Shown: piece after piece, positions 13,685-24,779 of the stretch | Numbering within the stretch: position 1 is the first letter of the stretch | Layout: the number at the start of each line of letters is the position of its first letter | Origin: Bretschneidera sinensis | Lineage: Eukaryota > Streptophyta > Magnoliopsida > Brassicales > Akaniaceae | Assembly (NCBI GenBank): GCA_023935145.1 | Contig: CM043705.1 | Location: 87,702,084 to 87,766,083 of the forward strand | Direction of reading: 5' to 3' | Length of the DNA stretch: 64,000 bases | Made by a program: the position numbers and the translations under genes | The notes under the pieces: generated by a model | Told to the model about the DNA's origin: nothing | The model's database searches: none | What the model saw: the letters and a program-made list of their open reading frames with translations, nothing else

Positions 13685-14198
13685 TTCTCTTTCCGCCCTC
13701 TTCTCCCTCTCACACAAAACCTACCGCCTCTCTGTTTCTCTCTCAGAAGCACAACCAAATCACAGTTTCCTTGCCTTTCTTTCTTTCTCTTGTGATTCTC
13801 GTTTTTAGGATTGTTGCTTCAAGGGTTTCTTTGGATTGTGAGACTCCCCATTAACAGATTTATCCTGGGGAAAGTAAGTATATGAATCTAGGGTTTGCTT
13901 ATCGTACCATAATCTACCTTACCCTTTTGTTTTAATTCAATGTTTCGATATTTTACGTATTGGGTTCTCGTTATTTTGTTGATTTCTGGGTTTATCTGTT
14001 TTTGCATGTATTTTTTTTTCGAATAAAATTATCGATCTCACTGCTAATGGTCCAGTGCATATATTTTTAACGTCTAATCGTAGATTGATTTTGGGAGTTA
14101 TTCCCATAGGATTTATTTACATATCTGTTTCAATATTTATAGATCAACCGGTTGAAATCTTAATATTGGGTATTTTTTTTGTTGTTGAAGAAGCGTGG

Positions 14199-14207
14199 AT
14201 GTTCTAA
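14199..14207 (+). CDS. Tiny upstream ORF of SAMDC (Met-Phe)
   Basis: ATG TTC TAA encodes a dipeptide. Its stop codon overlaps the start of the next upstream ORF by one base (TAATG). This one-nucleotide overlap of a tiny and a small upstream ORF is the conserved plant AdoMetDC arrangement. At low polyamine, ribosomes that translate the tiny ORF miss the small ORF and can reach the main start. The dipeptide has no expected function. The positions and overlap are seen directly, and the control logic is known from the family. Confidence 0.85.
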   Translation: MF

Positions 14208-14462
14208 TGGAGAGCAAAGGTGGGGAAAAGAAGTCTAGTAGTAGTAATTCCCTTCAATACGAAATCCCTCTCGGCTACATCATTGAAGACGTTCGTCCAA
14301 ACGGTGGCATCGAAAAATTCAGATCTGCTGCTTACTCCAACGTATGTTCATTGTTCACCATTCCCTCAATTTTAATAGTAAGAGACTATTATTCAGTAAT
14401 CATATTTTTAACTTGTTGGGTTTGGTTCTTTTTTTTTGCAGTGCGTGAGGATGCCATCCTGA
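14207..14462 (+). CDS. Small upstream ORF of SAMDC, polyamine-responsive regulatory peptide
   Basis: A 51-residue peptide is encoded by two exons, 14207-14341 and 14442-14462, split after the Asn codon by a 100-bp GT-AG intron. It begins MESKGGEKKSSSS, carries the conserved PLGYIIEDVRPNGGI core and ends NCVRMPS. In plants this peptide represses translation of the downstream decarboxylase when polyamines are high, probably by stalling the ribosome at its stop codon. It lies about 190 bp upstream of the main ATG in the genome. The family ending I remember is VRKPS, so the Met at residue 49 is an unusual substitution close to the stall site. Without splicing, the frame would run on into intron sequence. 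Confidence 0.9.
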
Positions 14463-14651
14463 TACCATTTCACAACAATGCCTTCATTTGTAGAGTAGGA
14501 TTTTCCGTTTTTTCCCAGTCTCTTTCTTTTACGTTTTCCGTCCTTAATTTTGAATAAATAAACAAACAGCCCTCTAACAAAAGCTTGAAGAATTTTTCAC
14601 CGATAATATCATCACCTCGACCAATCACTATATTAAACCGGTACTACCACC

Positions 14652-15785
14652 ATGGATTCACCGCCTCCTTCACCAATCGGATTCGAGGGCTTTGAAAAAC
14701 GCCTTGAAATCGCTTTTTCAGACGCACCCATTTTCACTGACCCGAATGGACTCGGGCTACGCGCCCTTACTCGTTCCCAGCTTGACTCAATCCTCGACCC
14801 AGCTTTCTGTTCCATCGTCTCCCAGCTTTCCAACGCGGAGTTTGACTCGTACGTGATCTCCGAGTCGAGCCTTTTCGTGTACCCGTCGATGATTATCCTC
14901 AAAACCTGCGGGACAACTAAGCTTCTCTTGTCGATCCCACAGATTCTCAAACTTGCTGAGTCGCTCTCACTCGCTGTGTCATCCGTCAAATACTCCCGTG
15001 GCAGCTTCATTTTCCCTAATTACCAGCCTGCCCCTCACCGCAGCTTCGCAGAAGAAGTCTCCGTTCTGAATGGATTCTTTGGCGATTTAATCGCTGATGC
15101 CTACGTGATCGGCGATCCCGCGGCTCCTAATCGTAACTGGCACGTGTACTCGGCAGTGGCCAGATCACCATTGGTGAAGAATCAGGCTGCAGATGTGATT
15201 ACTCTGGAGGTTTGCATGACCGGCTTGGAGAAGGAAAAAGCGTTCGTGTTTTACAAGAAATCGGGTGAATCTTCGGCACATGAAATGACCAAATTGTCCG
15301 GGATATCTGACATAATCCCTGCTCACGTGATATGCGACTTTGAGTTTGACCCTTGTGGCTACTCGATGAATGGAATGGATGGCGCAGCGTACTCTACGGT
15401 GCACGTGACTCCAGAGGATGGATTCAGTTATGCTAGCTATGAGGCGATGGGGTTGGACCCCGGCTCGGTGAAGCTCGAGCCACTGATCAGGAGGGTGCTC
15501 AAGTGTTTTGGTCCCAGCGAGTTTTCTGTCGCTGTGACGTGCCGTGGTGGTGGGGCCCTGTGGTGGGCCATGCAGTGTGCTGACGTGGAAGGTTACTCGT
15601 GTGAGAATGTGGTGAGTCAGGAACTGCCAGGTCGGGGGTGCGTATTTTACCGGACTTACTCGGCCAAGGGCGAAGTGTGCGCAGAGCCCACACCGACTAA
15701 AATGACCATGCAGTGCTGGAAGGAGGTGGCGGAAGAGGAGGAGGTTTGTGATCTGATGGTTTGTCACTGCCTTTCCTCTATGTAG
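14652..15785 (+). CDS. SAMDC: S-adenosylmethionine decarboxylase proenzyme
   Basis: The 377-residue intronless ORF encodes the cytosolic enzyme that decarboxylates S-adenosylmethionine to supply aminopropyl groups for spermidine and spermine. The N-terminus contains IGFEGFEKRLEI. The self-cleavage site is in ISESSLFVYP, between Glu71 and Ser72; the serine becomes the pyruvoyl cofactor. The catalytic Cys86 is in KTCGTTKLL. A PEST-like segment, TPEDGFSYASYE, lies at about residues 247-260. Length is slightly above the usual ~360. The ATG in CACCATGG is a strong plant start context. The frame is intact, so this copy looks functional. Control is expected mainly at translation through the two upstream ORFs. 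Long frames on the opposite strand here are shadows of this coding sequence. Confidence 0.97.
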   Translation: MDSPPPSPIGFEGFEKRLEIAFSDAPIFTDPNGLGLRALTRSQLDSILDPAFCSIVSQLSNAEFDSYVISESSLFVYPSMIILKTCGTTKLLLSIPQILKLAESLSLAVSSVKYSRGSFIFPNYQPAPHRSFAEEVSVLNGFFGDLIADAYVIGDPAAPNRNWHVYSAVARSPLVKNQAADVITLEVCMTGLEKEKAFVFYKKSGESSAHEMTKLSGISDIIPAHVICDFEFDPCGYSMNGMDGAAYSTVHVTPEDGFSYASYEAMGLDPGSVKLEPLIRRVLKCFGPSEFSVAVTCRGGGALWWAMQCADVEGYSCENVVSQELPGRGCVFYRTYSAKGEVCAEPTPTKMTMQCWKEVAEEEEVCDLMVCHCLSSM

Positions 15786-16030
15786 GACGACAAGCCAGCC
15801 AATAAGTGTCAGGGTTCTGTTAGGCTGTTGGTCACAGTAGGTCTCAGTTACTGAGTGGCATTTCAGGAAATGTTTAATGTTACTCTTGCTTAGTGTCAGT
15901 TGACTGGTGGCACTAGGTAGGGTATTATTTTTTTTTTAGTTTTACGTTATTCGTGTTATGACTTATGAGGTTATTATGGTCTATGGACTTCTGTAATGGA
16001 TCTTTGGTTTATGGAATAAAGTGAAGCTTA
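15786..16030 (+). terminator. SAMDC 3' untranslated region with poly(A) signal
   Basis: The 3' UTR is T/G-rich, and AATAAA occurs at about 16014-16019 (GGAATAAAGTG), so cleavage is likely within about 30 bp downstream. Confidence 0.6.
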
Positions 16031-16373
16031 GCATAAAGTCATGGTTGGCGTTGATTTCAAGCTCCTAGCATTTCCACGTTGTTAAGAATAAAGCACCAGA
16101 AAACAAGCCACCATAAATATTCACAGTTTGTCGTTAATACGCTTTACAATGGAATGAAGTGTAAATCGAGAGAGAAGTCTCCAAAAATCTCTGGACCATG
16201 TGAGTGTATTTGACCTTTTCTCACCCATATCCAGAGTCATCATTTTCTCACGTAGAATTTCTACTAATACATGTTATTGGGGTGAAAAATAAGACTTACT
16301 AAAAAAAGAGTGTTTTTAATCTACACTACTTCCGTACTTGATCTGATCTTATCATCTCCCACCTCTATTGGCT

Positions 16374-16456
16374 TGTTTGAGAACTTTTAAATGGGATTAA
16401 AGCTCACTTTTCTTGAGAAAAAATGTGCTTTAATCCCACTTAAGTGTGTTCCAAAC
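16374..16456. repeat. Small foldback element
   Basis: GGGATTAAAGC and GCTTTAATCCC form an 11-bp perfect stem around a short AT-rich loop. Weaker outer pairing of GTTTGAGAAC with GTTCCAAAC suggests a miniature inverted-repeat element. No target duplication was identified. Confidence 0.5.
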
Positions 16457-18441
16457 GTCTCCTGTATCCACGTAAACTGTGCGCATCTGATAGTCCTGAG
16501 AATGGTGTGAGCTGTAATTCTGTTTCGCGTGGCCGTGTGGGTCTCATAAATTCGTTGAGAATGAAATTTTTTTTTATGTGCCTGAGAGAATTTTGCATAA
16601 CCAGTAGAAGTTGAAGATGGATGGAGTTATTATTATTATTTTTTTTTTCTTTTTTACTTTCAAGGTAAAAAAATAATTGTATGAATTCTTTTAATGTGCT
16701 CGAAAGTGAGTGCTGCCTTGCTCCATAGCCCTGCACATGTCAAATTATGCACCAAAAGGATGAGAACTTTAATAAGTTGAATGACAACTTTTGCACCAAT
16801 GGAAAGCCTTGCTCCATAGCCAACCAGAGACCATCTTTGACAGCCCATAACTCAGCATGGATACTAGAACTGTAACACATTTCCCTCATAAACCCATGAT
16901 GTGCATCAATGACAAGGCATGATAGTGACGGACCAAGATAACCATGGGGAGGAGATATCTATTTGATTATAATTGATTCATGACTTGGGTTTCATTATAG
17001 ATACCTTTTTCTCTGTATCAGACAAGTTGGTGCGCCCCACTATTCCTTGAATATTTTTTGCATCTTACAAGGCTCCCACCTTCTTTGCCTTTCTTCATTT
17101 CTTGTTTATATCATTAGACATGACATGCAATTTCTGATCCCCTTTTTCTCTCTGCTCCAAATTATTTGATCTTGTGTATGTTGCTTTACTACCTTAGCCT
17201 CACATTTCAAACCTCTTACCATGAAAGCTAATCATAAAGTTTTAAATTAGCACCACTTTTGTGTTTTTTTTGCTTTTCTTTCTTTTTTGTATTTTGCATC
17301 AATCAATCTTTTCAGCACATAACATAGACTCAATAATATTGAATACTAATTATTGATTACAAATCACGTGTAAATATCATCTTTTCGTATATAGTTAATT
17401 ATAATAAATAAAATTAGAGTTTTTGGTGTGAAAAAAAAGAAGATAAATGGGGACTTTTTGGGCCAAGTTGGGCCTTCACAATATCATAAACTTGGGCCTT
17501 TAAATATGTGTCAAGATTATGCTGAAATCAATGAAGGAGTTCAGAGTTTGGGCCGGCCCATAAGTTGATACCAAAATAAGTGATGATATGTGAATTAGGA
17601 AATCAAGGGATACGAAAGCTGAATTAATTTTTTGGAAGTATATCTCTTATTTCTGTCGGGCATGGTTTTCCTTTATTACATGTATTTGATTTTTGGGTAA
17701 ATTAGATTTTATCATCGAGTTTTGCATCTAATTACAAGCAAGTCTACTAAAACATAAAATAAATACATGAAATGTCCACAAAATCGTGTATATATATATA
17801 TATATAAACATATTGAAACTGCAATCATACATTATATCAAACACTTCAACGAGTATATTCTCTTTCTCGTTATAACTCTTTGATGACTATATTTTTCATT
17901 TATTTTTGTCTCCCAAATAACTGTCTCTGTTTTGGTCTAAATCAAATTACAATTGTAACAACATAAATATAATTTAAATGTTTATCGAATTTTAAGGATA
18001 ATCTTCTCATATATATTATTTTATTGACCTTTTAACTAAGATCCAGTGTAGGGATCATTTTGTCGTTTTTATGTTACACTTCATTCACGTTAGACGATTT
18101 CTATCAAATATCTTAATGGCAACTCATATTTTGGACCTAATGTTATGTGCGTATCAAAAGTTTGAGGTAAATGTCTAATTTTCAAAAGTAATAGACCTAG
18201 TTGTACCCTTGATTGTTATGTTCAGTTCTTTTATTTCTCCTTTTTAAGACTTTTAATTGTTATAAAGGATCTCGTGACTTATTTCACACTTATTGTGATT
18301 TTAAGATTTCCATTTGGACATCTACCATTGTAGCCTATTGGCAGTAGTTTGCTTCCAACAGCCAAATTGATTCTTGCTCCAGGCCATTGGCAATTGGATA
18401 GTTTGATGTATGTTTCTCAGTTTTGCATAAGACTTTTTTTT
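16457..18441. other. Intergenic stretch between SAMDC and the gypsy element
   Basis: No gene was recognised. A (TA)n run lies at about 17788-17806. Sequence at about 18310-18446 is less AT-rich and, with the gypsy element removed, reads open for about 80 codons into 29262-29390; see findings. Confidence 0.5.
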
Positions 18442-18446
18442 GTTTC

Positions 18447-19168
18447 TGATACTCCCAAAAAATACCCCTCCAATAGGAAGACGACACATGGATCCTTTTG
18501 ATTGCAGGTCACAAGAAGACACATGGATGATCCAGGACCGGGCAGCTCAGCCTCCAGGTCATAACCGCCCTTCAGGGCTCGCTGCCCCCAACTGGGCCTC
18601 CACGTCACCACCGCCTTCCAGGCCATCATTACCCAATCAAGTTGGGCGTCAGGCGACAGACTACCCCAGACATGTAAACGGCTCGTGATCAAGCCATCAA
18701 GGCCAAGCCCTAACGGACGACCCCTAGCCACTCAGCTGGGCCTCTTAGGCATCATTTTAAAACCAAGTTGGGATATCAAATAATCAACCGCCCTTATACT
18801 TGGATGGCTCCTGATCAAGCTAGCAAGGCAAAAGCCCTAGCGAACGGTCCTCAGCCACCTAGCTGGGCCTCCTAGGCATCATTACCCAACCCTATTGGGG
18901 CATCATATCGCTGTTGCCCTAGGCTCGATACCGCCTCCAAAACCCTATAAAAAGGGCCAGGTATGCATTCAAACGAGACCAATTCTTCTCAGCTTAAAAA
19001 AACACAAGGGAACACCTGTCCCTTGTATACACTTGATTTTGCCCTAATTTAAGCATCGGAGCATCCCCGGAGGCACCCCTCCGGCGACCCATAGCCCCTC
19101 TCTATTTCCCTGTGCAGGAACATCCGAAGTTCGACCTCCAGCTCAGCAACGCACATTTGGCATCAACA
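18447..19168 (+). repeat. 5' LTR of the gypsy element
   Basis: It starts TGATACTCCC and ends GGCATCAACA, giving TG...CA termini, and is about 722 bp. It matches 28534-29261 along its full length. A TATA box, CTATAAAAAGG, at about 18945-18955 precedes the likely transcription start near 18980. The LTR is much richer in GC than the flanking DNA. Confidence 0.95.
18945..18955 (+). promoter_or_regulatory. TATA box in the 5' LTR
   Basis: CTATAAAAAGG is also present in the 3' LTR at about 29035-29046 with one extra A. It marks the U3/R boundary region that would drive genomic RNA of the element. Confidence 0.7.
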
Positions 19169-19170
19169 GA

Positions 19171-19189
19171 TTGGCGTCATCCGTGGGAA
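19171..19189 (+). other. Primer binding site
   Basis: TTGGCGTCATCCGTGGGAA starts two bases after the 5' LTR. It is a worn version of the TTGGCGCC-type primer site common in plant gypsy elements. I do not assign the tRNA. Confidence 0.65.
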
Positions 19190-19245
19190 ACTATATCTCT
19201 CGTTAGCAGTAACAGCAAAGAAAATCAAAGAACTCATTTGTTGTC

Positions 19246-20619
19246 ATGCCACCCAAAACCCCTGCCAGAGACCCTGGTGAAGGCGTAATGAGGTACGGAG
19301 CAAGTTTCTCGGTCGAATCCGAAGCCCATCCCAACGTGGTTACTCTCTAGGTGCAAATCATAAAACTCTCGCAGCTAGTGGCCGACCTAGCCATCGAAGT
19401 CCGTGGAAGAGCTCAGCGTACATCACCACCACCTCTGCAGCCGGAACCAAGTCATAATGGTTCGGTCGGTCGTCGACCACTAGTCGAAGGCTGTTCGGAG
19501 ACCAAATCACCTCCACCTCGCGAGGCCAGGTCTGAGGAAAGCACCTCAGCTAAAAGCAGTGAAGGCCTTGGCAAACAGATGGAGGGCATAGAAGAACGAA
19601 TCAATGAAGGGTTCAGAGGCTGTGGCCACAATATTAAAGACGAACTCGATGTACAGGAGCCACCTTTTGCCCAAAAGGTCCTCGAGGCCCTCCTCCCACC
19701 AAACTTTCGCATGCCACAAATTAAACTTTACGATGGATCTATTAACCCTCTGGATCATTTCAAACATTACTGAACCACAATGACCCTCCACAGACATTCA
19801 AACCCTGTGATGTGTCGAGCATTTCCCCTAACCCTTGAAAAAGCAGCTGGAACGTGGTACGCCCATTTGAAACCTGGAGGTATCTGCACGTTTAAAGAGC
19901 TGAGTTACGCCTTCACATCTCATTTTATCAGTAGCAAGGGACCCAAAAAGATCTCAGAGTCTCTATTCAACATTGTCCAGCTAAAAGGCGAAAAACTCCG
20001 GGCCTACATTTCGAGGTTCAACGCCGCCACTTGGGAGATCCCAGACCTTGATCCTAGTGTTCAGCTACTGGCATTCAAAAACGGGCTAAGATCTGGAATC
20101 TTCAGTTCAAAACTTACCAGACGCCCACCCGTTGATATGAGTGAAGTTTTGGCTCGCGCCGAAAAATATATACTGGCGAAAAATGACCAGGCATTCCGCA
20201 GAGAGCAAGAAGGAGACACGAAGAGAAGAAAGAGAGGCCCCACCAGCCTATGCCGTGAGCCTACTAAACAACTATTTCGCGATGAGAAACCCAGAGCCCC
20301 CGACCCCTTTGGAGGTGGATCTCGAGCCCGCAGGACCTTCGGAACTGGACCCAGGACCTTTGGGCCATCCGACAACTACACTCCGTTGAATGCATCTAGG
20401 ACCAACGTTCTAATACAAATCCATGATAAGGATCTCCTGCAGTGGCCTCCGAGGCCACCTAACCTCAATCCGGATCGAAGCACTTGGTATAGGTTCCACA
20501 AAAACTATGGCCACGATACAGAAGAATGCAAAGCGCTAAAGAACCAAATCGTGGCCCTCATTAACAGAGGATATTTAAAGGAGTTTACTGGACCACGAAT
20601 GAAAAAATTTATAGAGTGA
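19246..20619 (+). pseudogene. gag: gag of the Tat-type element, interrupted
   Basis: One frame runs from the ATG at 19246 (MPPKTPARDP) to the TGA at 20617, broken by TAG at 19348-19350 and TGA at 19771-19773. The capsid-type region has the sequence order of a plant retrotransposon Gag: LPPNFRMPQIKLYDGSINPLDHF, then TLEKAAGTWYAHL, then the GLRSGIF helix region. It ends with a zinc-knuckle-like HKNYGHDTEECKALK in which the first cysteine position is Arg-Phe rather than Cys. Gag would package genomic RNA into virus-like particles. The internal stops make this copy defective. Confidence 0.9.
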
Positions 20620-20635
20620 CCTCGAGCGAAATAGG

Positions 20636-23600
20636 CCAGTGCGACCTATCCGAAAAATCCCGGAACCAAACCAAATGGAGCCCAGTCAGAAGAAACCAGA
20701 GGTCCCCATGGCAAAAATCATCAAGACAACTTGTGGGGGGGCTGCGGCTGGGGATAGGTCTAATAACTGTGGGAAATCTTATACCAGGTCAGTGACTTCT
20801 GTCTCGGGACCCCATAAACGGCATAAGACGGGCAAAACCTTTTTTTTTTCGGATGAAGACTTACAAGAAGTTCAGACTCCACAAGACGACACTGTCATAA
20901 TTTCTCTTCTCGTGGCCAACCACGAAATAAGGCGGGTCCTGGTCGATAACGGGAGCTTAGCTGACATTCTGTTCTATGATGCTTTTCAACAAATGCAACT
21001 GGGAGATTCTCACTTAGAAACGGTCTCTACCCCGCTCTATGGCTTCTCGGGAGGATCAGTCTTCGTCGAAGCTAGCATAACCCTCCTAGTAACTGCAGGG
21101 ACAGCCTTTTAGGCTACAACTGTGTAGATCATTTTTCTGATCGTTCGGCAGCCCTCGTCCTACAATATGATACTTGGACGACCAACATTGGATAAACTCT
21201 GAGCGGTTGTCTCTACCAATCACCTAAAAGTTAAATTCTCCACCGAGGAAGGCGTGGGCGAAATCAAAAGAGATCAACAAACCTCCAGGTCATGCTATCT
21301 CAATTCAGTAAGAAAAGGCAAGAAGGTGGAAGCCCTCCCACTGGAGCTGGACGATTTCAGTGATGAAGGAAGCATCCCAAGGGGCCAGCTGATAGAAGAA
21401 TTAACCATTGTCCCCCTTGGTAAAGATGGCACTCGAACCATCCAAATCGGTTCAAACCTACCGAAAGCCCTCAAGAAGTCTTTACTCGCATTCTTTCGGG
21501 CAAACTAGGATCTATTCGCTTGGACAGCCGCAGATATGCCTGGAATCAGCCCAGAGATCATATTGCACCGGTTAAGTGTGGATCTCAACCATAAGCCAGT
21601 CATCCAAAAGAAATGGTCATTCACCCCCGAACGACAAGCAATCATCCGGGCAGAAGTTGACAAATTATTCTCGGTCAAATTCATCCAGGAGGTGAGTTAT
21701 CCGGACTGGGTATCTAATGTAGTCATGGGGAAAAAAGGCTAGTAGCAAGTGGTGGATCTGCATTGATTTCTCTGATCTAAATAAAGCATGTCCGAAATAC
21801 AGCTTTCCACTACCTAGGATCGATCAACTTGTCGACACAACATCAAGGCATGAATTACTGATGTTCATGGACGCTTATTCAGGGTATAACTAGATCCTCA
21901 TGCACCGACCAGACAAAGAAAAACATCGTTTATTACGGAACAAAGACTCTACTGCTACAGGGTTATGCCATTCGGCTTGAAGAATGTCGGGGCCACTTAC
22001 CAGAGATTAGTAAATAAAATTTTTCCATGAACAAATAAACTGGAATATGGAAGTTTATGTCGATGGTATGTTGGTTAAAAGTATTAAAGCCAACGACCAT
22101 GAAGTTGATCTAAAAGAAGCCCTCGACGCCCTCCGCCATCATCAAATGAAGTTAAACCCCACTAAGTGTGCTTTTGGAGTTACCGAGGGAAAATTCCTTG
22201 GGTTCATAGTAACCCACTGAGGTATAGAAGAAAATCCTAAGAAGATAGAGATCGTTCTTAGCATGAGCCCACCACGAACTGTAAGAGAAGTCTAGCAACT
22301 CACAAGCAGGATAACTGCTTTATGTCGATTCATGCCAAAATTCGTCGAGAAGTGTCTCCCCTTCTTTAAAGCCATTCGGAAGGCTAAAGATTTTGTTTGG
22401 TCTGAAGATTGTCAAGAAGCACTCATGGAACTGAAGAGATATTTGGGTACACCCCTCTTACTCACCAAGCCTGTAGCTAGAGAATAACTCTTCTTGTACC
22501 TCTTTGTTAGACATGAAGGGGTGGCCTCCATCCTAGTTCGGGAGGATAAAGGCACACAAAAGCCTATGTATTATGTAAGCAAGGTACTCCACGATGCCAA
22601 AACAAGGTACATTCCTGTGGAAAAAAATGGCGTATGCACTCTTGATCTCGGCTCAGAAACTCCGACTATATTTTCAAGCCCACACAGTTATTTTCCTCAC
22701 TAACCAGCCCCTTCAGCAAGTACTCTATAAGCCCGATGTTTCCGATAGAATGGTGAAATGGTCAATAGAGCTGGGCGAGTTCGACATTCGCTATCGGCCT
22801 CGGGCAGCTATTAAAGCCCAGGCTTAGCCGATTTTGTCATGGAAACCACTTTACCAAGACAAGAAGAATCGTTTCAGGCGATCGGCTAAACAAATATATT
22901 CCCACAATGGACTATTCATGTCAATGGATCCTCTACCGACGCTGAAAGCGGCGCTGGGTTCATCATAAGCGGTCCGGACAATTTCACTATTGAATACGCC
23001 TTGAGGTTTGAATTTAAGGCATCCAACAATGAGACTGAGTATGAGGCTTTGCTCGCAAGAATAAAACTAGCCGAGGTGCTTTTCGTAAAGGTTCTGCATG
23101 CATATAGCGATTCTTAGCTAGTGGTAAACCAGATTTATGGCGAGTTCGAGGCACGAGGGGAAAAGATCGCTTGTTATCTGACGAATGCCAAAGTACTGGC
23201 CGCAAAATTCGAAGTATTTAGCATTAGCCAAATTTCGGGAGCTGAAAATTCAAAGGCTGACTCCTTAGCCCAGCTCGTATCATCTCGCCCACTCGAGCCA
23301 AAGCGGGCAGTTTATCTCGAAACACTTATCGCTCCCAGCATCGATGAAACTATGGTATGACCCGTGAATGGTAAAGAAACATGGTTGAGTCCTATTCTCG
23401 AGTACCTGTGTGATGGACGTCTTCCAGATAACAGACACGAAGCCCAGAAGGTTATGGTTCGGGCAGTGCGATACACTATTCTGGATGGTCGGTTGTATAA
23501 AAGGGGCCTCACAATGCCCTACTTGAAATGCCTTGATCCAACTGAAGCTAATTATGCTCTTCGAGAGGTCCACAAAGGAATATGCGAAAATCATCTTGGG

Positions 23601-24546
23601 GGAAGGGCCTTGACATTCAAGATCCTTCGCCAAGGGTACTATTTGCCTAGAATGAGTGAAGAAGCCGTAAAGTTGGTTAAAAAATGTAAAAGCTGTCAAC
23701 AATATGCCACCGTACCACAGAGACCAGCAAATCTCTTAACTCCGATCACCAGTCCACTTTCCTTCGCTATGTGAGGAATGAACCTTCTTGGACCTTTTCT
23801 CAGAGCAACCGGCCAACAGAAATACCTCATAGTGGCAATCGACTATTTTACAAAGTGAGTAGAAGCCAAGGCCTTGGCCAGCATCACCGACCATCAGGCC
23901 CGAGGTTTCATTTGGAAGTCGATAGTATGTCGGTTCAGGGTACCTCGGGTATTAGTGACAGACAACGGTAAACAGTTCGATAGTGCTCGGTTCAAAATAT
24001 TTTGCCAGAGATTGCATATCAAACATCGCTTTTCCTCGGTTAGATACCCCCAAGCTAATAGGCAAGCCGAGGTCACCAACCGAACGCTCCTTCAAAGCAT
24101 CAAGAAACGAATAGACAAAGCAGACAAACAATAGACTAGCCATTTGCCCAACATACTTTAGGCATACCGAACCACGGCTCGAGCACCCATGGGGGAAACC
24201 CCTTTCTTCATGACCTATGGGTCGGAGGCCGTGATCCCCTTGGAAATAGGAGTACCCTCCTTCCGAATACAAAGCTTCGAGGAACTGATGAACGAGGAAG
24301 CTCTGAGTATGAATACCGATCTCCTCGACGAGGCTCGGGACAAAGCATTTTCTGCTCCATGACCTCGTCCTACGGAAGAGCGAAATATCCCAACCCCGAG
24401 AAGCAGGAAAGTTGATCCCTAATTGGGAGGGACCATATCGAATCAAAAAGGTGTACCACCTCGGTCCTTTCAAACTCGATGAGTTGAATGGGAAACCCAT
24501 CCCTCAAACTTGGAACGTCGAACACCTTCGACGTTTTTACCAATAA
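20636..24546 (+). pseudogene. pol: pol of the Tat-type element, multiply broken
   Basis: Modules in order are as follows. The aspartic protease has VDNGSLADILFYDAF near 20941 and the flap-end ILGRPTL near 21171. The reverse transcriptase spans about 21540-22480, with the active-site box reading YVDG at 22055-22066 where YVDD is expected. RNase H spans about 22490-22830. The archaeal-type RNase H spans about 22900-23300, with VNGSS where VDGSS is expected and NNETEYEAL and YSDS retained. The integrase has the HHCC finger (VHKGICENHLGG, KCKSCQQ), the D-D-E residues (AIDYF, VTDNG, QAEVTNR) and the C-terminal NVEHLRRFYQ ending at 24546. There are at least four frameshifts (for example in the A-run near 21735) and more than a dozen stops. 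It lies in a different frame from gag. Confidence 0.93.
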
Positions 24547-24779
24547 AAACTCATAGCTCACGCTCGAGTTTCAGAGATGAATGTTATCCTAAAAATAACC
24601 AAGTGTAAAAGCAGGGAACTATTATATAAAAGACACTGTTTGACAAAAGGAATCTTCATTAAACTGTTCACAAAAGGGCACTAATGGCCTCGAAATACAT
24701 AGTAAAAACCAAAAATTCTGGCCAGGCCAAATCAGGATAAGCACAGCGGCGTCTTCTTTATTGCCTCAGTCTCCTTGTC

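Larger units (their letters stand above)
13705..14651 (+). other. SAMDC 5' leader with two introns
   Basis: The leader begins with a pyrimidine-rich tract. A canonical GTAAGT donor at 13874 pairs with an acceptor near 14190 or 14193, forming a leader intron of about 320 bp just before the upstream ORFs. A second intron, 14342-14441, interrupts the small upstream ORF. Introns in the leader and none in the main ORF is the usual plant SAMDC arrangement. Confidence 0.75.

Noticed and set aside
15165..15767. 200-codon open frame opposite SAMDC
   Set aside because: It lies entirely antisense to a conserved coding sequence, has no recognisable domain and follows from the GC-rich codon use of SAMDC.
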